Positions 1 to 9,636 of a DNA stretch of 64,000 nt are shown one piece after another; within the stretch, counting starts at the first letter, position 1, and every line of letters begins with the position of its first letter. A model generated the notes under the pieces. That model did not search any database. It was not told the origin of the DNA and saw only the letters and a program-made list of their open reading frames with translations. Location of the stretch: assembly GCF_014201355.1 (NCBI RefSeq), contig NZ_JACHEG010000004.1:248001-312000 (forward strand), given 5' to 3'. The translations under genes were made by a program, and so were the position numbers. This DNA comes from Aliirhizobium wenxiniae (GTDB taxonomy: Bacteria; Pseudomonadota; Alphaproteobacteria; Rhizobiales; Rhizobiaceae).

Positions 1-1100
<1,100 letters not shown>

Positions 1101-2048
1101 TTATTCAGATAGGTTCCTGCCCAACAGGCGATAAGCGCTATCCGTATCGGTAATCACGGTGGTCGCCAGGCCCGCGCTGAGGCACGCGGTCAAAATCGCC
1201 CTTTTATGCGCTCCCCCGGACGCAATGATCCGTGTTGGAATTCGGCGATAATCGTTGATCGATGGAGATATGACCTGCCGGTTCAAGGGGTGATCAATCT
1301 CTTGGCCATTACCGTCGAGATATCGTCCCAGAAGATCGCCGACAGCACCGGCAGTAGTCAATTCTCCAACATCTGTACCGGTGGGCAGGCCGTATCGAAC
1401 CTGAAGCGATTCCGGTGAGATGTCGCCGATGCTGAGAATCGAGACATCTACCGCGGTTGCTTCTTGAAGCAGGCTCTGGAACACCGTCTGTGCAACGATG
1501 GTGTCGCGCGAAGCCGGATCGTCCGCATAGATCGGTGCAGCCAGATAATGACATTCCGCATTCATGACCTTGGCGAACCGCCGCACGATTTCAAACGTGT
1601 TGATTTCCGAGCCGCGCGTCAAGCCGCCCATCATTGAACGAACCTTGACGTTCGGTACGTTGGCCGGCGCCATATGGTGGACGGTCTCGCGTAGCGTTGC
1701 GCCCCAGCCGACCCCAAGTGATGTCGGCTCGCTTGCCTGGATCAGTCGTTCCAGAAACATTGCCGCGGCGCGGCCGATCACGGTCGCCATCTGTTTTTTA
1801 TCTTCGGGTGTCGGAACGATGACCACGTCAGTCAGGCCAAATCGCTGCCGCAGCTCAGCCTCCAGCTCGACGTTTTCGGTCAGTGGAGAGTTGAAGCTGA
1901 TCTTGACGACGCCTTGATCAAGTGCTGCGGAGAGAAGCTCGTTGACCTTGCGGCGTGTGAGCAGCATCCGTTCGGCAATCTGCGCCTGCGTCAATCCTTC
2001 TACGTGATAGAGCCACGAGGCTCTTACCATGAGCTGCTGATTGGACAT
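1101..2048 (-). CDS. SorC/DeoR-family sugar-binding transcriptional regulator
   Basis: A 315-residue regulator of the SorC type. The N-terminal helix-turn-helix is at about residues 19-41 (LTQAQIAERMLLTRRKV). The rest is the sugar-phosphate-binding effector domain, with the typical GVGWGAT stretch and a closing segment containing IIASGGAHK. Members of this family sense phosphorylated sugars or polyols and usually control an adjacent catabolic operon. Here the gene is divergent from the importer-GDPD-isomerase operon starting at 2260, so it is the likely local regulator. The start is the ATG at 2048 behind the strong ribosome site GGGAGG. The family assignment is firm. The link to the neighbouring operon is inference from position and from the inverted repeats between the two genes. 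Confidence 0.9.
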   Translation of the reverse strand: MSNQQLMVRASWLYHVEGLTQAQIAERMLLTRRKVNELLSAALDQGVVKISFNSPLTENVELEAELRQRFGLTDVVIVPTPEDKKQMATVIGRAAAMFLERLIQASEPTSLGVGWGATLRETVHHMAPANVPNVKVRSMMGGLTRGSEINTFEIVRRFAKVMNAECHYLAAPIYADDPASRDTIVAQTVFQSLLQEATAVDVSILSIGDISPESLQVRYGLPTGTDVGELTTAGAVGDLLGRYLDGNGQEIDHPLNRQVISPSINDYRRIPTRIIASGGAHKRAILTACLSAGLATTVITDTDSAYRLLGRNLSE

Positions 2049-2091
2049 GTTACCTCCCGCCCAAATGTCACATCAGCGTAACATTTGTAAC
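2049..2091. promoter_or_regulatory. candidate SorC operator between divergent genes
   Basis: The inverted repeat CAAATGT (2062-2068) and ACATTTG (2081-2087), with a 12-base spacer, overlaps a second pair GTTAC (2049-2053) and GTAAC (2078-2082). GTAAC occurs again at 2087-2091. The repeats lie directly upstream of the SorC start and within the shared regulatory region of the transporter operon, where an autoregulating local repressor or activator would bind. No binding evidence is available. Confidence 0.45.
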
Positions 2092-2259
2092 CTAGAGCTA
2101 CGCGAAGTCGGCGGGGCGGTAAAGCGGCTTTCATCAACCACAGCCTCCTGACGAAATTTTGTCTGTCGATTTCCATGCGACGCCCGACGCCGAGGTCCTC
2201 CCGCCCGGCGAAGGTGTCCGCGCGCCCATATCGTTCATTTGGTTCAACAGGAGAGATCC

Positions 2260-3897
2260 ATGCTTTCTATCAACCGCCGCCATGCGCTGGGACTGATGTC
2301 TGCTGCAGCCGGCACCATCATCCTGCCGCGCATGTCGTTCAGCCAGGGTGCACGCCCGTCGATCACGATCGCGGTACAGAAGATCACCAACAATAATACG
2401 CTCGATGTCTGGAACGAACAGTCCAACGTTGGTGAACGCGTGTTCTTCCCCAACCTGTGGGAAGGTCTGATCAATCGTGACTGGATGGGCAACCAGGGTC
2501 CGGTTGCGGGTCTGGCCACCGAATGGAAGCGGATTGACGACAAGACACTGGAACTGAAGCTGCGCCAGGGTGTGAAGTTCCACAACGGCGACGAACTCAC
2601 GGCTGAAGACGTTGCTTTCTCCTTCTCCAAGGAGCGCGTGTTCGGCAACACCGAACCGGTCGGCGGCAAGACGATCTTTGAAGCCGATAACAAGCCGACG
2701 ACGGTCAAGGAACTGCCGGCGATCGTTCCGGGCGTTGCCCGTCGCCTGTGGCCGGCACTCACCGGCGTTGAAGTCGTCGACAAGTACACTGTCCGTTTCC
2801 ACAATGCGACGCCGGACGTGACGCTTGAAGGCCGCCTCTATTCCTTCGGCAGCCAGATTACCAGCCGCCGTTCCTGGGATGAAGCCAAGAGCTATACCGA
2901 CTGGGCACGCAAGCCGATCACCACTGGCCCTTATATGGTTGGTGAATACAAGCCGGACGTTTCGCTGACGCTGGTTGCCTTCGATGAATACTGGGGTGGT
3001 CGTCCGCCGCTTCAGCAGATCCGTTTTGTCGAGGTTCCGGAAGTGGCGTCCCGCGTCAACGGCCTTCTGTCGGGCGAATATGACTTTGCCTGCGACCTGC
3101 CGCCGGACCAGATTGCCACGGTCAAGGCTGCGCCCGGCCTTGAAGTGCAGAGCTCGACGATCTGGAACCATCGCGTTTCCACTTTCAATACCCAGAACCC
3201 GATCCTGGCCAACCCGCTGGTTCGTCGCGCCATGACCCATTCGATCGATCGTCAGGCGATCGTCGAAGCACTCTGGGCCGGTCAGACCGTTGTTCCCGCC
3301 GGCCTGCAGTTCGAATCCTTCAGGACTTCGAACATGTTCGTCGAAGGCTGGGCAGCACCGGAATACAATCAGGATCTCGCCAAGAAGCTTCTCAAGGAAG
3401 CCAACTACAAGGGCGATGCGATCCCCTATCGCCTGCTCAACAACTACTACACCAACCAGACTGCTAATGCGCAGATCATGGTCGAGATGTGGAAGCAGGT
3501 TGGCTTGAACGTCGAGATCCAGATGAAGGAAAACTGGGCGCAGATCCACGATCCGCAGGGCGTCAAGGGTGTGCGTGACTGGTCGGCCGGCAACTCCATT
3601 AACGACCCAATCACGCCGATGGTCGTTCAGTTCGGCCCGAACGGTGAAGCTCAGCAGAAGAAGGACTGGAGCAACGAAGAGATGAACAAGCTCTCCGTGG
3701 TCATGGAAACCTCCACAGATCGCGATCTGCGCAAGAAGGCTATCACCCGCATGCTGGAAATCGCCGAACGCGAAGACCCGGCCTATCAGGTCCTGCACCA
3801 GAACGCCGTCTTCACCGGCATGAAGTCCTCGCTGAAGTGGAAGGCCGCTCCGGCCTTCGCCATGGATTTCCGCACCGGTAACTGGAACGCTTCCTAA
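2260..3897 (+). CDS. ABC transporter periplasmic binding protein, peptide/opine type (SBP_bac_5)
   Basis: A 545-residue family 5 solute-binding protein that captures the substrate in the periplasm and delivers it to the permeases encoded at 5992-7812. The N-terminus has an arginine pair (INRRHALGL, residues 4-12), a hydrophobic stretch and probable cleavage near residue 28-31, which is compatible with Tat or Sec export. Family landmarks include LAxEWK near the N-terminal domain, LRQGVKFHNGDELTAEDV and ITTGPYMV. I chose the ATG at 2260 because AGGAG sits 6 bases upstream; the in-frame TTG at 2239 lacks a good site. This is the first gene of a seven-gene operon. The family binds peptides, opines, glycosides or phosphodiesters; the GDPD gene downstream favours a phosphodiester (inference). 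Confidence 0.93.
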   Translation: MLSINRRHALGLMSAAAGTIILPRMSFSQGARPSITIAVQKITNNNTLDVWNEQSNVGERVFFPNLWEGLINRDWMGNQGPVAGLATEWKRIDDKTLELKLRQGVKFHNGDELTAEDVAFSFSKERVFGNTEPVGGKTIFEADNKPTTVKELPAIVPGVARRLWPALTGVEVVDKYTVRFHNATPDVTLEGRLYSFGSQITSRRSWDEAKSYTDWARKPITTGPYMVGEYKPDVSLTLVAFDEYWGGRPPLQQIRFVEVPEVASRVNGLLSGEYDFACDLPPDQIATVKAAPGLEVQSSTIWNHRVSTFNTQNPILANPLVRRAMTHSIDRQAIVEALWAGQTVVPAGLQFESFRTSNMFVEGWAAPEYNQDLAKKLLKEANYKGDAIPYRLLNNYYTNQTANAQIMVEMWKQVGLNVEIQMKENWAQIHDPQGVKGVRDWSAGNSINDPITPMVVQFGPNGEAQQKKDWSNEEMNKLSVVMETSTDRDLRKKAITRMLEIAEREDPAYQVLHQNAVFTGMKSSLKWKAAPAFAMDFRTGNWNAS

Positions 3898-3912
3898 CCG
3901 TTCGATATCGCG

Positions 3913-3937
3913 CGCCGGCCGCTCCCAGCGGCCGGCG
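3913..3937 (+). terminator. intercistronic hairpin after the binding-protein gene
   Basis: A perfect 11-bp GC stem (CGCCGGCCGCT, CCC loop, AGCGGCCGGCG) is followed by TCTTCT, 15 bases after the binding-protein stop and about 30 before the next start. Such hairpins commonly protect the binding-protein message or partly terminate transcription, giving more binding protein than membrane subunits. It is unlikely to be a full terminator, because the operon clearly continues. Confidence 0.6.
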
Positions 3938-3968
3938 TCTTCTATTGCTGAAATGGAGATGAGCTCCG

Positions 3969-4979
3969 ATGGTTTCCAACAACCTTGTGGAACTGCGCGA
4001 CCTGAAGGTTGCTTTCGACGGTATCCAGGTGCTGCACGGTATCGATCTCACGGTCCGCCGTGGTGAGGCGATCGGCCTTGTCGGCGAATCCGGCTGTGGC
4101 AAGTCGGTCACGTGGCTTGCAGCACTCGGGTTGCTCCCGGGCAAGGCAACGGTTGCCGGTTCGGTGCGCGTCGACGGACAGGAGATCCTCGGCACTCCGC
4201 GCAGCGTACTGGAGAGTGTACGCGGCAAACGGATCGCGATGATCTTCCAGGATCCATCCAGCTCGCTCAATCCCGTTCTGAAGATCGGGCGGCAGATTAC
4301 CGAAGCGCTCGTCCTTCACCGTGCCTTGACTGGCCAGGCGGCAAAGGCCGAAGCCCTGCGTCTGATGGACATGGTCGGTATTCCCGATACACGCCGGCGT
4401 TTCGATCTTTTTCCGCACGAATTTTCCGGCGGCCAGTGTCAGCGTCTGATGATCGCCATGGCGCTTGCCGGCGAACCGGATCTGCTGGTTGCCGACGAAC
4501 CGACCACGGCACTCGATGCGACCATTCAGGCACAGATTCTTGACCTCCTGATCGAGCTTCGCGCCGAAACCGGCATGGCGACGATCTTCATCAGCCATGA
4601 TCTCGGCGCTGTTTCCCAGGTCTGCGAACGCGCCTGCGTCATGTATGCCGGCCGCATCGTCGAACAGGGCACGATCGAGGCATTGTTCGACAACCCGCGC
4701 CATCCCTATACGCGTGGCCTGTTCGACGCCATCCCACGGCTTGATGGTCCGCGCGAACGGCTGATCCCCATTCCGGGCACCGTTCCCCATCCGCGTGATC
4801 TGCCGGAAGGCTGCGCCTTCTCGCCGCGATGCTCGCATGCCGCCATAGACTGTCGCAGCCGCAGGCCTGATCTCTCTCCGATGGACGACGGCCGCCTTCT
4901 TTCCTGTTTCCACCCGGTCAGCCATTCCACCGATCTGGCGACTGTTGCGGCAAACCGCGTTGCGGAGGCCGTATCGTGA
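3969..4979 (+). CDS. oligopeptide/opine-type ABC transporter ATPase (DppD-like)
   Basis: A 336-residue ATPase of the Dpp/Opp class energising the importer. Walker A GESGCGKS is at residues 39-46, the signature is FSGGQCQR and Walker B is LLVADEPTTALD. The C-terminal extension has the class-specific GCAFSPRCSHA cysteine segment. The glutamine after the signature is followed by Cys rather than Arg, a minor deviation. The start is the ATG at 3969 after GGAGATGAG. The gene overlaps the next ATPase gene by 4 bases, indicating translational coupling. It forms a heterodimer with the product of 4976-5977 (known for the family). Confidence 0.93.
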   Translation: MVSNNLVELRDLKVAFDGIQVLHGIDLTVRRGEAIGLVGESGCGKSVTWLAALGLLPGKATVAGSVRVDGQEILGTPRSVLESVRGKRIAMIFQDPSSSLNPVLKIGRQITEALVLHRALTGQAAKAEALRLMDMVGIPDTRRRFDLFPHEFSGGQCQRLMIAMALAGEPDLLVADEPTTALDATIQAQILDLLIELRAETGMATIFISHDLGAVSQVCERACVMYAGRIVEQGTIEALFDNPRHPYTRGLFDAIPRLDGPRERLIPIPGTVPHPRDLPEGCAFSPRCSHAAIDCRSRRPDLSPMDDGRLLSCFHPVSHSTDLATVAANRVAEAVS

Positions 4980-5977
4980 TTTCCCATTCTGCGAATGCTC
5001 CTTTGATTGAAGCGAAAGATCTGGTCAGGACTTATGAGGTTCGCCAGGGCATGTTCGGCAAGGCGACGCCGGTCCGCGCTGTCGATGGCATCAATCTCAG
5101 CGTCATGCCCGGCGAAACTCTGGGTGTGGTCGGCGAGTCCGGTTCCGGCAAGTCCACGCTTGGCCGTATGTTGCTCGGCATCGACCCCTCGCAGGAGGGT
5201 GAGACCTTCTTCGAGGGTAAGCCAATGCCGAAGCTTGGTACACCGGAATGGCGCGCATTGCGCGCCAAGATGCAGCTTGTCTATCAGGACCCGCTGGCAG
5301 CGCTCGACCGACGCCTGACGATCGCCGAACAGATCGGTGAACCGCTTGCCATCCACAAGCTGGTGCCGAAGGAACATCGCGGGACCCGCGTTGCCGAACT
5401 GATGGTGGCGGTAGGCTTGCGTCCGGATCAGGCGGATCGTTATCCGCACGAGCTTTCCGGTGGCCAGCGCCAGCGTGTCGTCATTGCCCGCGCGCTCGCA
5501 TCTCGCCCAAAACTCCTCGTCTGCGACGAACCGGTTTCGGCGCTGGATGTGTCCATCCAGGCCCAGGTCGTCAACATGTTGCGTGACCTGCAGGAAAAAA
5601 ACGGTATCGCCATGGTGTTTATCAGCCATGACCTGAAGGTGGTGCGCAACATGGCTGACCGCGTGGCCGTCATGTATCTCGGACGGATCGTCGAAGAAGC
5701 TTCGTCCGACGTCATTTTCGCCGCGCCGCTGCATCCCTACACCAAGGCTCTCGTCTCCAGCGTGCCGGTGCCGGGCAAACCTCTCAAAGGGCGCGTGATC
5801 CTGCAGGGCGAACCGCCAAACCCGGCCAATCGTCCGTCCGGATGCGCCTTTCATCCGCGCTGCCCGCTGGCCACCGACATCTGCCGTGCAAGCGTGCCGC
5901 CGCTTCGTCAGGTCGCCGATGGTCGCACTGCCGCCTGCCACCTTGTGGCCGGCGTCGATCAGCCTGTTGCAGCATAA
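4976..5977 (+). CDS. oligopeptide/opine-type ABC transporter ATPase (DppF-like)
   Basis: A 333-residue partner ATPase. Walker A GESGSGKS is at residues 53-60, the signature is LSGGQRQR and Walker B is LLVCDEPVSALD. The C-terminal GCAFHPRCPLA segment is typical of the F-type subunit of peptide importers. The start is a GTG overlapping the previous stop (GTGA arrangement). Two separate ATPase genes here contrast with the fused double ATPases in the two importer operons at 18-20 kb and 53-55 kb, so this transporter belongs to a different subgroup. Confidence 0.92.
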   Translation: MISHSANAPLIEAKDLVRTYEVRQGMFGKATPVRAVDGINLSVMPGETLGVVGESGSGKSTLGRMLLGIDPSQEGETFFEGKPMPKLGTPEWRALRAKMQLVYQDPLAALDRRLTIAEQIGEPLAIHKLVPKEHRGTRVAELMVAVGLRPDQADRYPHELSGGQRQRVVIARALASRPKLLVCDEPVSALDVSIQAQVVNMLRDLQEKNGIAMVFISHDLKVVRNMADRVAVMYLGRIVEEASSDVIFAAPLHPYTKALVSSVPVPGKPLKGRVILQGEPPNPANRPSGCAFHPRCPLATDICRASVPPLRQVADGRTAACHLVAGVDQPVAA

Positions 5978-5991
5978 GGAGCGCAAGAGAC

Positions 5992-6918
5992 ATGTTGCGT
6001 TTTGCTTCCATCCGTCTTCTCCGCGCGATGATTACCATTCTGGCGGTATTGACCTTCGCCTTCGTGGTCCTGCGCATGTCTGGTGATCCTGCACAGGTCA
6101 TGCTCGGGCCTGACGTGCCACAGGAATCCGTTGATGCCTTCCGCAAGGCCTGGGGTCTCGATCAGCCGCTGTGGATCCAGTATCTCGCCTATATCAAGGC
6201 GATCTTTACCGGTGATTTCGGCGTTTCCATGCGCGACAAGGCCTCGGCAATGCAGCTGGTCATCGATCGAATTCCCGCCACCTTGCAGCTCACCATTCCA
6301 GCGCTGTTCCTCAAGGTCGTGATCGGCATTCCAGCAGGCGTCTATGCCGCGTTGCATCGCCAGAGCGCCGTCGATCGCGGCGTCATCCTGGCCGCGATCT
6401 TCGGCTTCACCATTCCATCCTTCGTCATGGGCCTGCTTCTGGTGCTGATCTTCTCGATCACGCTCGGTCTTCTTCCCTCCGGCGGACAGGACACATGGCA
6501 GCACGGCATTCTCCCGACGCTGACAATGAGCATCGGTGGCATCGGCATCCTCGCCCGCTTCTCGCGCAGCGCGATGATCGAAGTGATGAGCCAGCCCTAT
6601 ATCCGCACGGCCTCGGCCAAGGGCATGGCATGGCAGGATGTCGTCTGGCGCCATGCACTTCCCAATGCCGCCGTGCCGATCGTCACGATCGTGGGCTTCA
6701 TGGTCGGCTCTCTGATCGCCGGTGCGGTCGTGGTGGAATCGATCTTCTCCTGGCCCGGTATCGGCCGCCTTCTGGTCGTCTCCGTGACCAATCGCGATCT
6801 CGCTGTCGTCCAGTGCATCCTGTTGATGATTGCCGCGACCATGGTCGTGTCGAACCTGATCGTCGACCTGCTCTATGGCTGGCTCGACCCGCGGCTTCGT
6901 GCCCAGAGCGCACATTAA
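5992..6918 (+). CDS. ABC transporter permease (DppB-like)
   Basis: A 308-residue inner-membrane permease with about six transmembrane helices. It begins with the amphipathic N-terminus and first helix (MITILAVLTFAFVVLRM) and the typical periplasmic segment of DppB-type proteins (QESVDAFRKAWGLDQPLWIQY). The coupling loop reads RTASAKGMAWQDVVWRHALPNA, the EAA motif that contacts the ATPases. I chose the ATG at 5992, preceded by AAGGAGCG; longer upstream frames run back into the ATPase gene and lack family similarity. It lies 14 bases after the ATPase stop and 12 before the next permease. Confidence 0.92.
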   Translation: MLRFASIRLLRAMITILAVLTFAFVVLRMSGDPAQVMLGPDVPQESVDAFRKAWGLDQPLWIQYLAYIKAIFTGDFGVSMRDKASAMQLVIDRIPATLQLTIPALFLKVVIGIPAGVYAALHRQSAVDRGVILAAIFGFTIPSFVMGLLLVLIFSITLGLLPSGGQDTWQHGILPTLTMSIGGIGILARFSRSAMIEVMSQPYIRTASAKGMAWQDVVWRHALPNAAVPIVTIVGFMVGSLIAGAVVVESIFSWPGIGRLLVVSVTNRDLAVVQCILLMIAATMVVSNLIVDLLYGWLDPRLRAQSAH

Positions 6919-6930
6919 GGAGAGACGGAC

Positions 6931-7812
6931 ATGACCATCGTCGATACATCCCGTCAGCCGACCTCCGAGCTGTCCTTCTACATCCGTTTCATCAAGCAGG
7001 TGCGCAAGGTGCCTTTCTCTGTCGGCTTCGGCATCGCCTGGCTTGTCGCCATGGTGTTCGTCGCCTTCTCTGCCGACCTGATCCGCCCCTATGGCATCAC
7101 CGCCATGGATCTGCGTGCCCGTCTGTCGCTGCCCGGCAATCCGGCGCATCTTCTGGGAACGGATGAACTCGGGCGTGACGTATTCTCTCGCCTCATCCAG
7201 TCGATCCGCGTGTCGCTCGCAATTGCCTTCGGCGCAACGATCATCTCGGCCGTTTTCGGCACCGCGCTTGGTTTTGCGGCCGCAAAATTCCGTGGTGCGG
7301 TTGAACATCTCGTTCTGGTTCTGGCCGACTTTCAGGCGGCCCTGCCATTCCTCATCATGTCGCTTGCGGTTCTGGCCTTCTTCGGTTCATCCATGCCGCT
7401 TCTGATCGGTTTGATGGGTTTCTACGGTTGGGAGCGTTATGCCCGCATTGCCCGCGGTCTGGCGATCTCAGCAAGCGCGCAAGGATATGCTGCGGCAGTC
7501 GTGCAGCTCGGCGCGACACCGACCCGTGTCTACATGAAGCACATCCTGCCCAATGTCGCCTCGACGCTGATCGTCTCGATGACGCTGACCTTTCCGGAAA
7601 TTATCCTGATGGAAAGCGGACTTTCCTTCCTCGGTCTCGGCGTTCAGCCGCCGGAAACCAGCCTTGGCAACATGGTGGGCTTTGGCCGCGAATATCTCAC
7701 GCGTGCACCATGGATCATGCTTGCTCCTGCCTTCGTCATCATGATGACGACGCTCTCCATCTCGCTGGTCGGCGACTGGCTGCGCGACAAGCTCGATCCG
7801 ACACTTCGATAA
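6931..7812 (+). CDS. ABC transporter permease (DppC-like)
   Basis: A 293-residue second permease. It has a cytoplasmic N-terminus, a first helix around residues 31-50, the DppC-type LLGTDELGRDVFSRL motif after it, and an EAA loop (YAAAVVQLGATPTRVYMKHILPN). The C-terminal GLSFLGLGVQPPETSLGNM is the usual end-helix signature. The ATG at 6931 follows AAGGAGAG. It pairs with the permease encoded just upstream. Confidence 0.92.
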   Translation: MTIVDTSRQPTSELSFYIRFIKQVRKVPFSVGFGIAWLVAMVFVAFSADLIRPYGITAMDLRARLSLPGNPAHLLGTDELGRDVFSRLIQSIRVSLAIAFGATIISAVFGTALGFAAAKFRGAVEHLVLVLADFQAALPFLIMSLAVLAFFGSSMPLLIGLMGFYGWERYARIARGLAISASAQGYAAAVVQLGATPTRVYMKHILPNVASTLIVSMTLTFPEIILMESGLSFLGLGVQPPETSLGNMVGFGREYLTRAPWIMLAPAFVIMMTTLSISLVGDWLRDKLDPTLR

Positions 7813-7841
7813 TCTCTTCCGTTTCATCCAAGGATTTTCTC

Positions 7842-8606
7842 ATGACCATAACCAAGATCACCGGCCACCGCGGCGCCCGTAATCTATGGCCGGAAAACTC
7901 GCTGACCGCCTTTCGCAACGTGCTGGCGCTCGGTGTCGACGCGATCGAATTCGACGTGCACCTTACCGATGCCGGAGAACTGGTCGTCATCCATGACGCG
8001 ACGCTGGAGCGCACCACAGACAAGTCCGGCCTCGTACGCCATCTGACGACGCAGTCGCGCACCGAGACACATCTCGAATCGACGACGGATACGGTGCCCA
8101 CGCTTGCTGAAGTGCTGGCTATCCTGGGCGATGCCGGTGAGCGTCAGCTGCATGTCGAGATCAAGTCCGATGAGGCAAAGAAGCCCTATCCCGGCATCAC
8201 CGAAAAGGTGGTTGCCGAGATCGAGCGCTTTGGTCTCGCCGACCGTTGCCACCTGACGTCGTTCGATGTGTCTGTGCTGGAGGAATGCCGCCGCGTGGCA
8301 CCGAAGGTCGAGCGCCTCGTTTCTGTCAATGCAGAATGGGCAGCAAAACAGGGCGGCCTTTCAAGCTTCATCGATAATGTCGAAGGCCTCGTCGATATCG
8401 TTGCCATTCATCACGAACTGATGGCGGCCGAGTGGGACCTGATCACCTCCAAGCTGACGCTCGATCGTCTCTGTGTCTGGACGCTGAATGACGAGGCGCT
8501 GATCCGGCCGTGGCTGGAACGTGGCATCGGTCACCTGACTTCCGACAGTCCCGATCTCGCGCTGACCCTGCGCGGAAAAATCCAACAGCAATCCGAACCT
8601 GTCTGA
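7842..8606 (+). CDS. glycerophosphodiester phosphodiesterase (GDPD family)
   Basis: A 254-residue cytoplasmic phosphodiesterase that would hydrolyse a phosphodiester to an alcohol and a monophosphate. The active-site pair His9-Arg10 is in the family motif GHRGARNLWPENS, with metal ligands Glu37 and Asp39 and the second catalytic His51 (VVIHDATLERTTD). The end contains LCVWTLND and LTSDSPD, the barrel-closing strand. I chose the ATG at 7842 after CAAGGA; the longer frame upstream overlaps the permease gene. There is no signal peptide, so hydrolysis takes place after uptake. Position in the operon suggests the imported ligand is itself a phosphodiester, as in the agrocinopine system. Confidence 0.93.
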   Translation: MTITKITGHRGARNLWPENSLTAFRNVLALGVDAIEFDVHLTDAGELVVIHDATLERTTDKSGLVRHLTTQSRTETHLESTTDTVPTLAEVLAILGDAGERQLHVEIKSDEAKKPYPGITEKVVAEIERFGLADRCHLTSFDVSVLEECRRVAPKVERLVSVNAEWAAKQGGLSSFIDNVEGLVDIVAIHHELMAAEWDLITSKLTLDRLCVWTLNDEALIRPWLERGIGHLTSDSPDLALTLRGKIQQQSEPV

Positions 8607-8622
8607 AGAGGAAAGATCAACC

Positions 8623-9537
8623 ATGGGCAATATTATCGGTACAGGCTTCAACGCCGGCTCCGTCAACGGAGAACTGGCAAGCCTTGAAGAAGAACTACGG
8701 GTACTGGCTGGGATCGGCGTTGATACGGTGGAACTGGGCCTCACCAGCCTTGACCTGATCGCCGGCGGCCGCATCATAGAGGAGCGCGCCGAGCGACTGG
8801 TCGCGATCACCAGGCAGTTTGATTTCCGCTATACAGTACACGGCCTCGTTTCCTCCAATTTCATGGATCCTGATACTTGCCATTACCAGATCGACGCCGC
8901 CAAGGCGCTAGCGCAGGTCTGCGACCGGATCGGCGCGCGTATCCTCGTCCAGCACGGGGGCAATCTGCGTGCCGACCAGTTGGCGGAACGCGCTGAAGCT
9001 GACAGAAGAGAGCGTGAATCGCTGTTCGAACTTGCCGAATTCTGCAAGCCCTATGGCGTGCGTATTGCCTTCGAGAACATCTTCACCACCGAGCTTGGCC
9101 AATATCGCCAGACGCCGACGCAGGTTGCCGAAACCGTCAAGGCGGTCAATCACCCCAACCTCGTGGCGCTGATCGACTTCAGCCATGCCTATCTCGAAGC
9201 CACCTATCGCGGCCTGAATTTCCGCGAAGAACTGCGCGCCATGGCGCCGGTTGCCGGCCATCTGCATGTGCATGACAGTTTCGGCCGCCCGCAGGCCTTC
9301 TATAAGCCCTACCATGTTCAGGAAAACACCGCACTCGGCATCGGCGATTTGCATATGCCGCTCGGCTGGGGTGATATTGACTGGGAAGAGATTTTCTCGG
9401 AACTGACCTTCCTGCCGGATACGGTGCTGATGATGGAAATCGGTCGCCGTTACCATGCCGAACAGCCCGCAAGCCTTGAACGTGCAAAACGGCTGATGAC
9501 TCTCAACGCCGGTCAGTCGAATATTGCCGCTGAGTAA
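8623..9537 (+). CDS. sugar phosphate isomerase/epimerase-type TIM-barrel protein
   Basis: A 304-residue protein of the xylose-isomerase-like (AP endonuclease 2) TIM-barrel family. Candidate metal ligands are Glu151 (AFENIF), Asp185 and His188 (LIDFSHAY), His215/His217 (LHVHDS) and a C-terminal Glu (MMEIG). Family members isomerise or epimerise sugars and inositols, or act on related carbohydrate acids. The gene starts 16 bases after the GDPD gene with GAGGAAAG in front of the ATG and closes the operon. A role in processing the sugar released by the phosphodiesterase is inference. Confidence 0.85.
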   Translation: MGNIIGTGFNAGSVNGELASLEEELRVLAGIGVDTVELGLTSLDLIAGGRIIEERAERLVAITRQFDFRYTVHGLVSSNFMDPDTCHYQIDAAKALAQVCDRIGARILVQHGGNLRADQLAERAEADRRERESLFELAEFCKPYGVRIAFENIFTTELGQYRQTPTQVAETVKAVNHPNLVALIDFSHAYLEATYRGLNFREELRAMAPVAGHLHVHDSFGRPQAFYKPYHVQENTALGIGDLHMPLGWGDIDWEEIFSELTFLPDTVLMMEIGRRYHAEQPASLERAKRLMTLNAGQSNIAAE

Positions 9538-9544
9538 AACTATG

Positions 9545-9592
9545 AAATGGCCTTGCTTTGCGGACCCATGTCCGCAAAAGGCAAGGCCATTT
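9545..9592. terminator. bidirectional terminator between convergent operons
   Basis: A long near-perfect stem starts 7 bases after the isomerase stop. AAATGGCCTTGC then TTTGCGGAC pairs with GTCCGCAAA and GCAAGGCCATTT, with a 4-base loop and one 2-base bulge. It ends 45 bases before the stop of the convergent GMC oxidoreductase gene and can serve both strands. Confidence 0.8.
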
Positions 9593-9636
9593 GCAATCTG
9601 GTCGTGACTGCGGATTGATTGCATCACGCTATGCGC

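Noticed and set aside
2134..3798. A 554-codon open frame antisense to the binding-protein gene
   Set aside because: It mirrors the sense gene, has no family landmarks and no ribosome site. In GC-rich genes with biased third positions, long antisense frames arise by codon usage. The same applies to 3942-4925, 4706-5986, 5959-7308, 27738-29006 and 31744-33060 on the minus strand and 19456-20505 on the plus strand.
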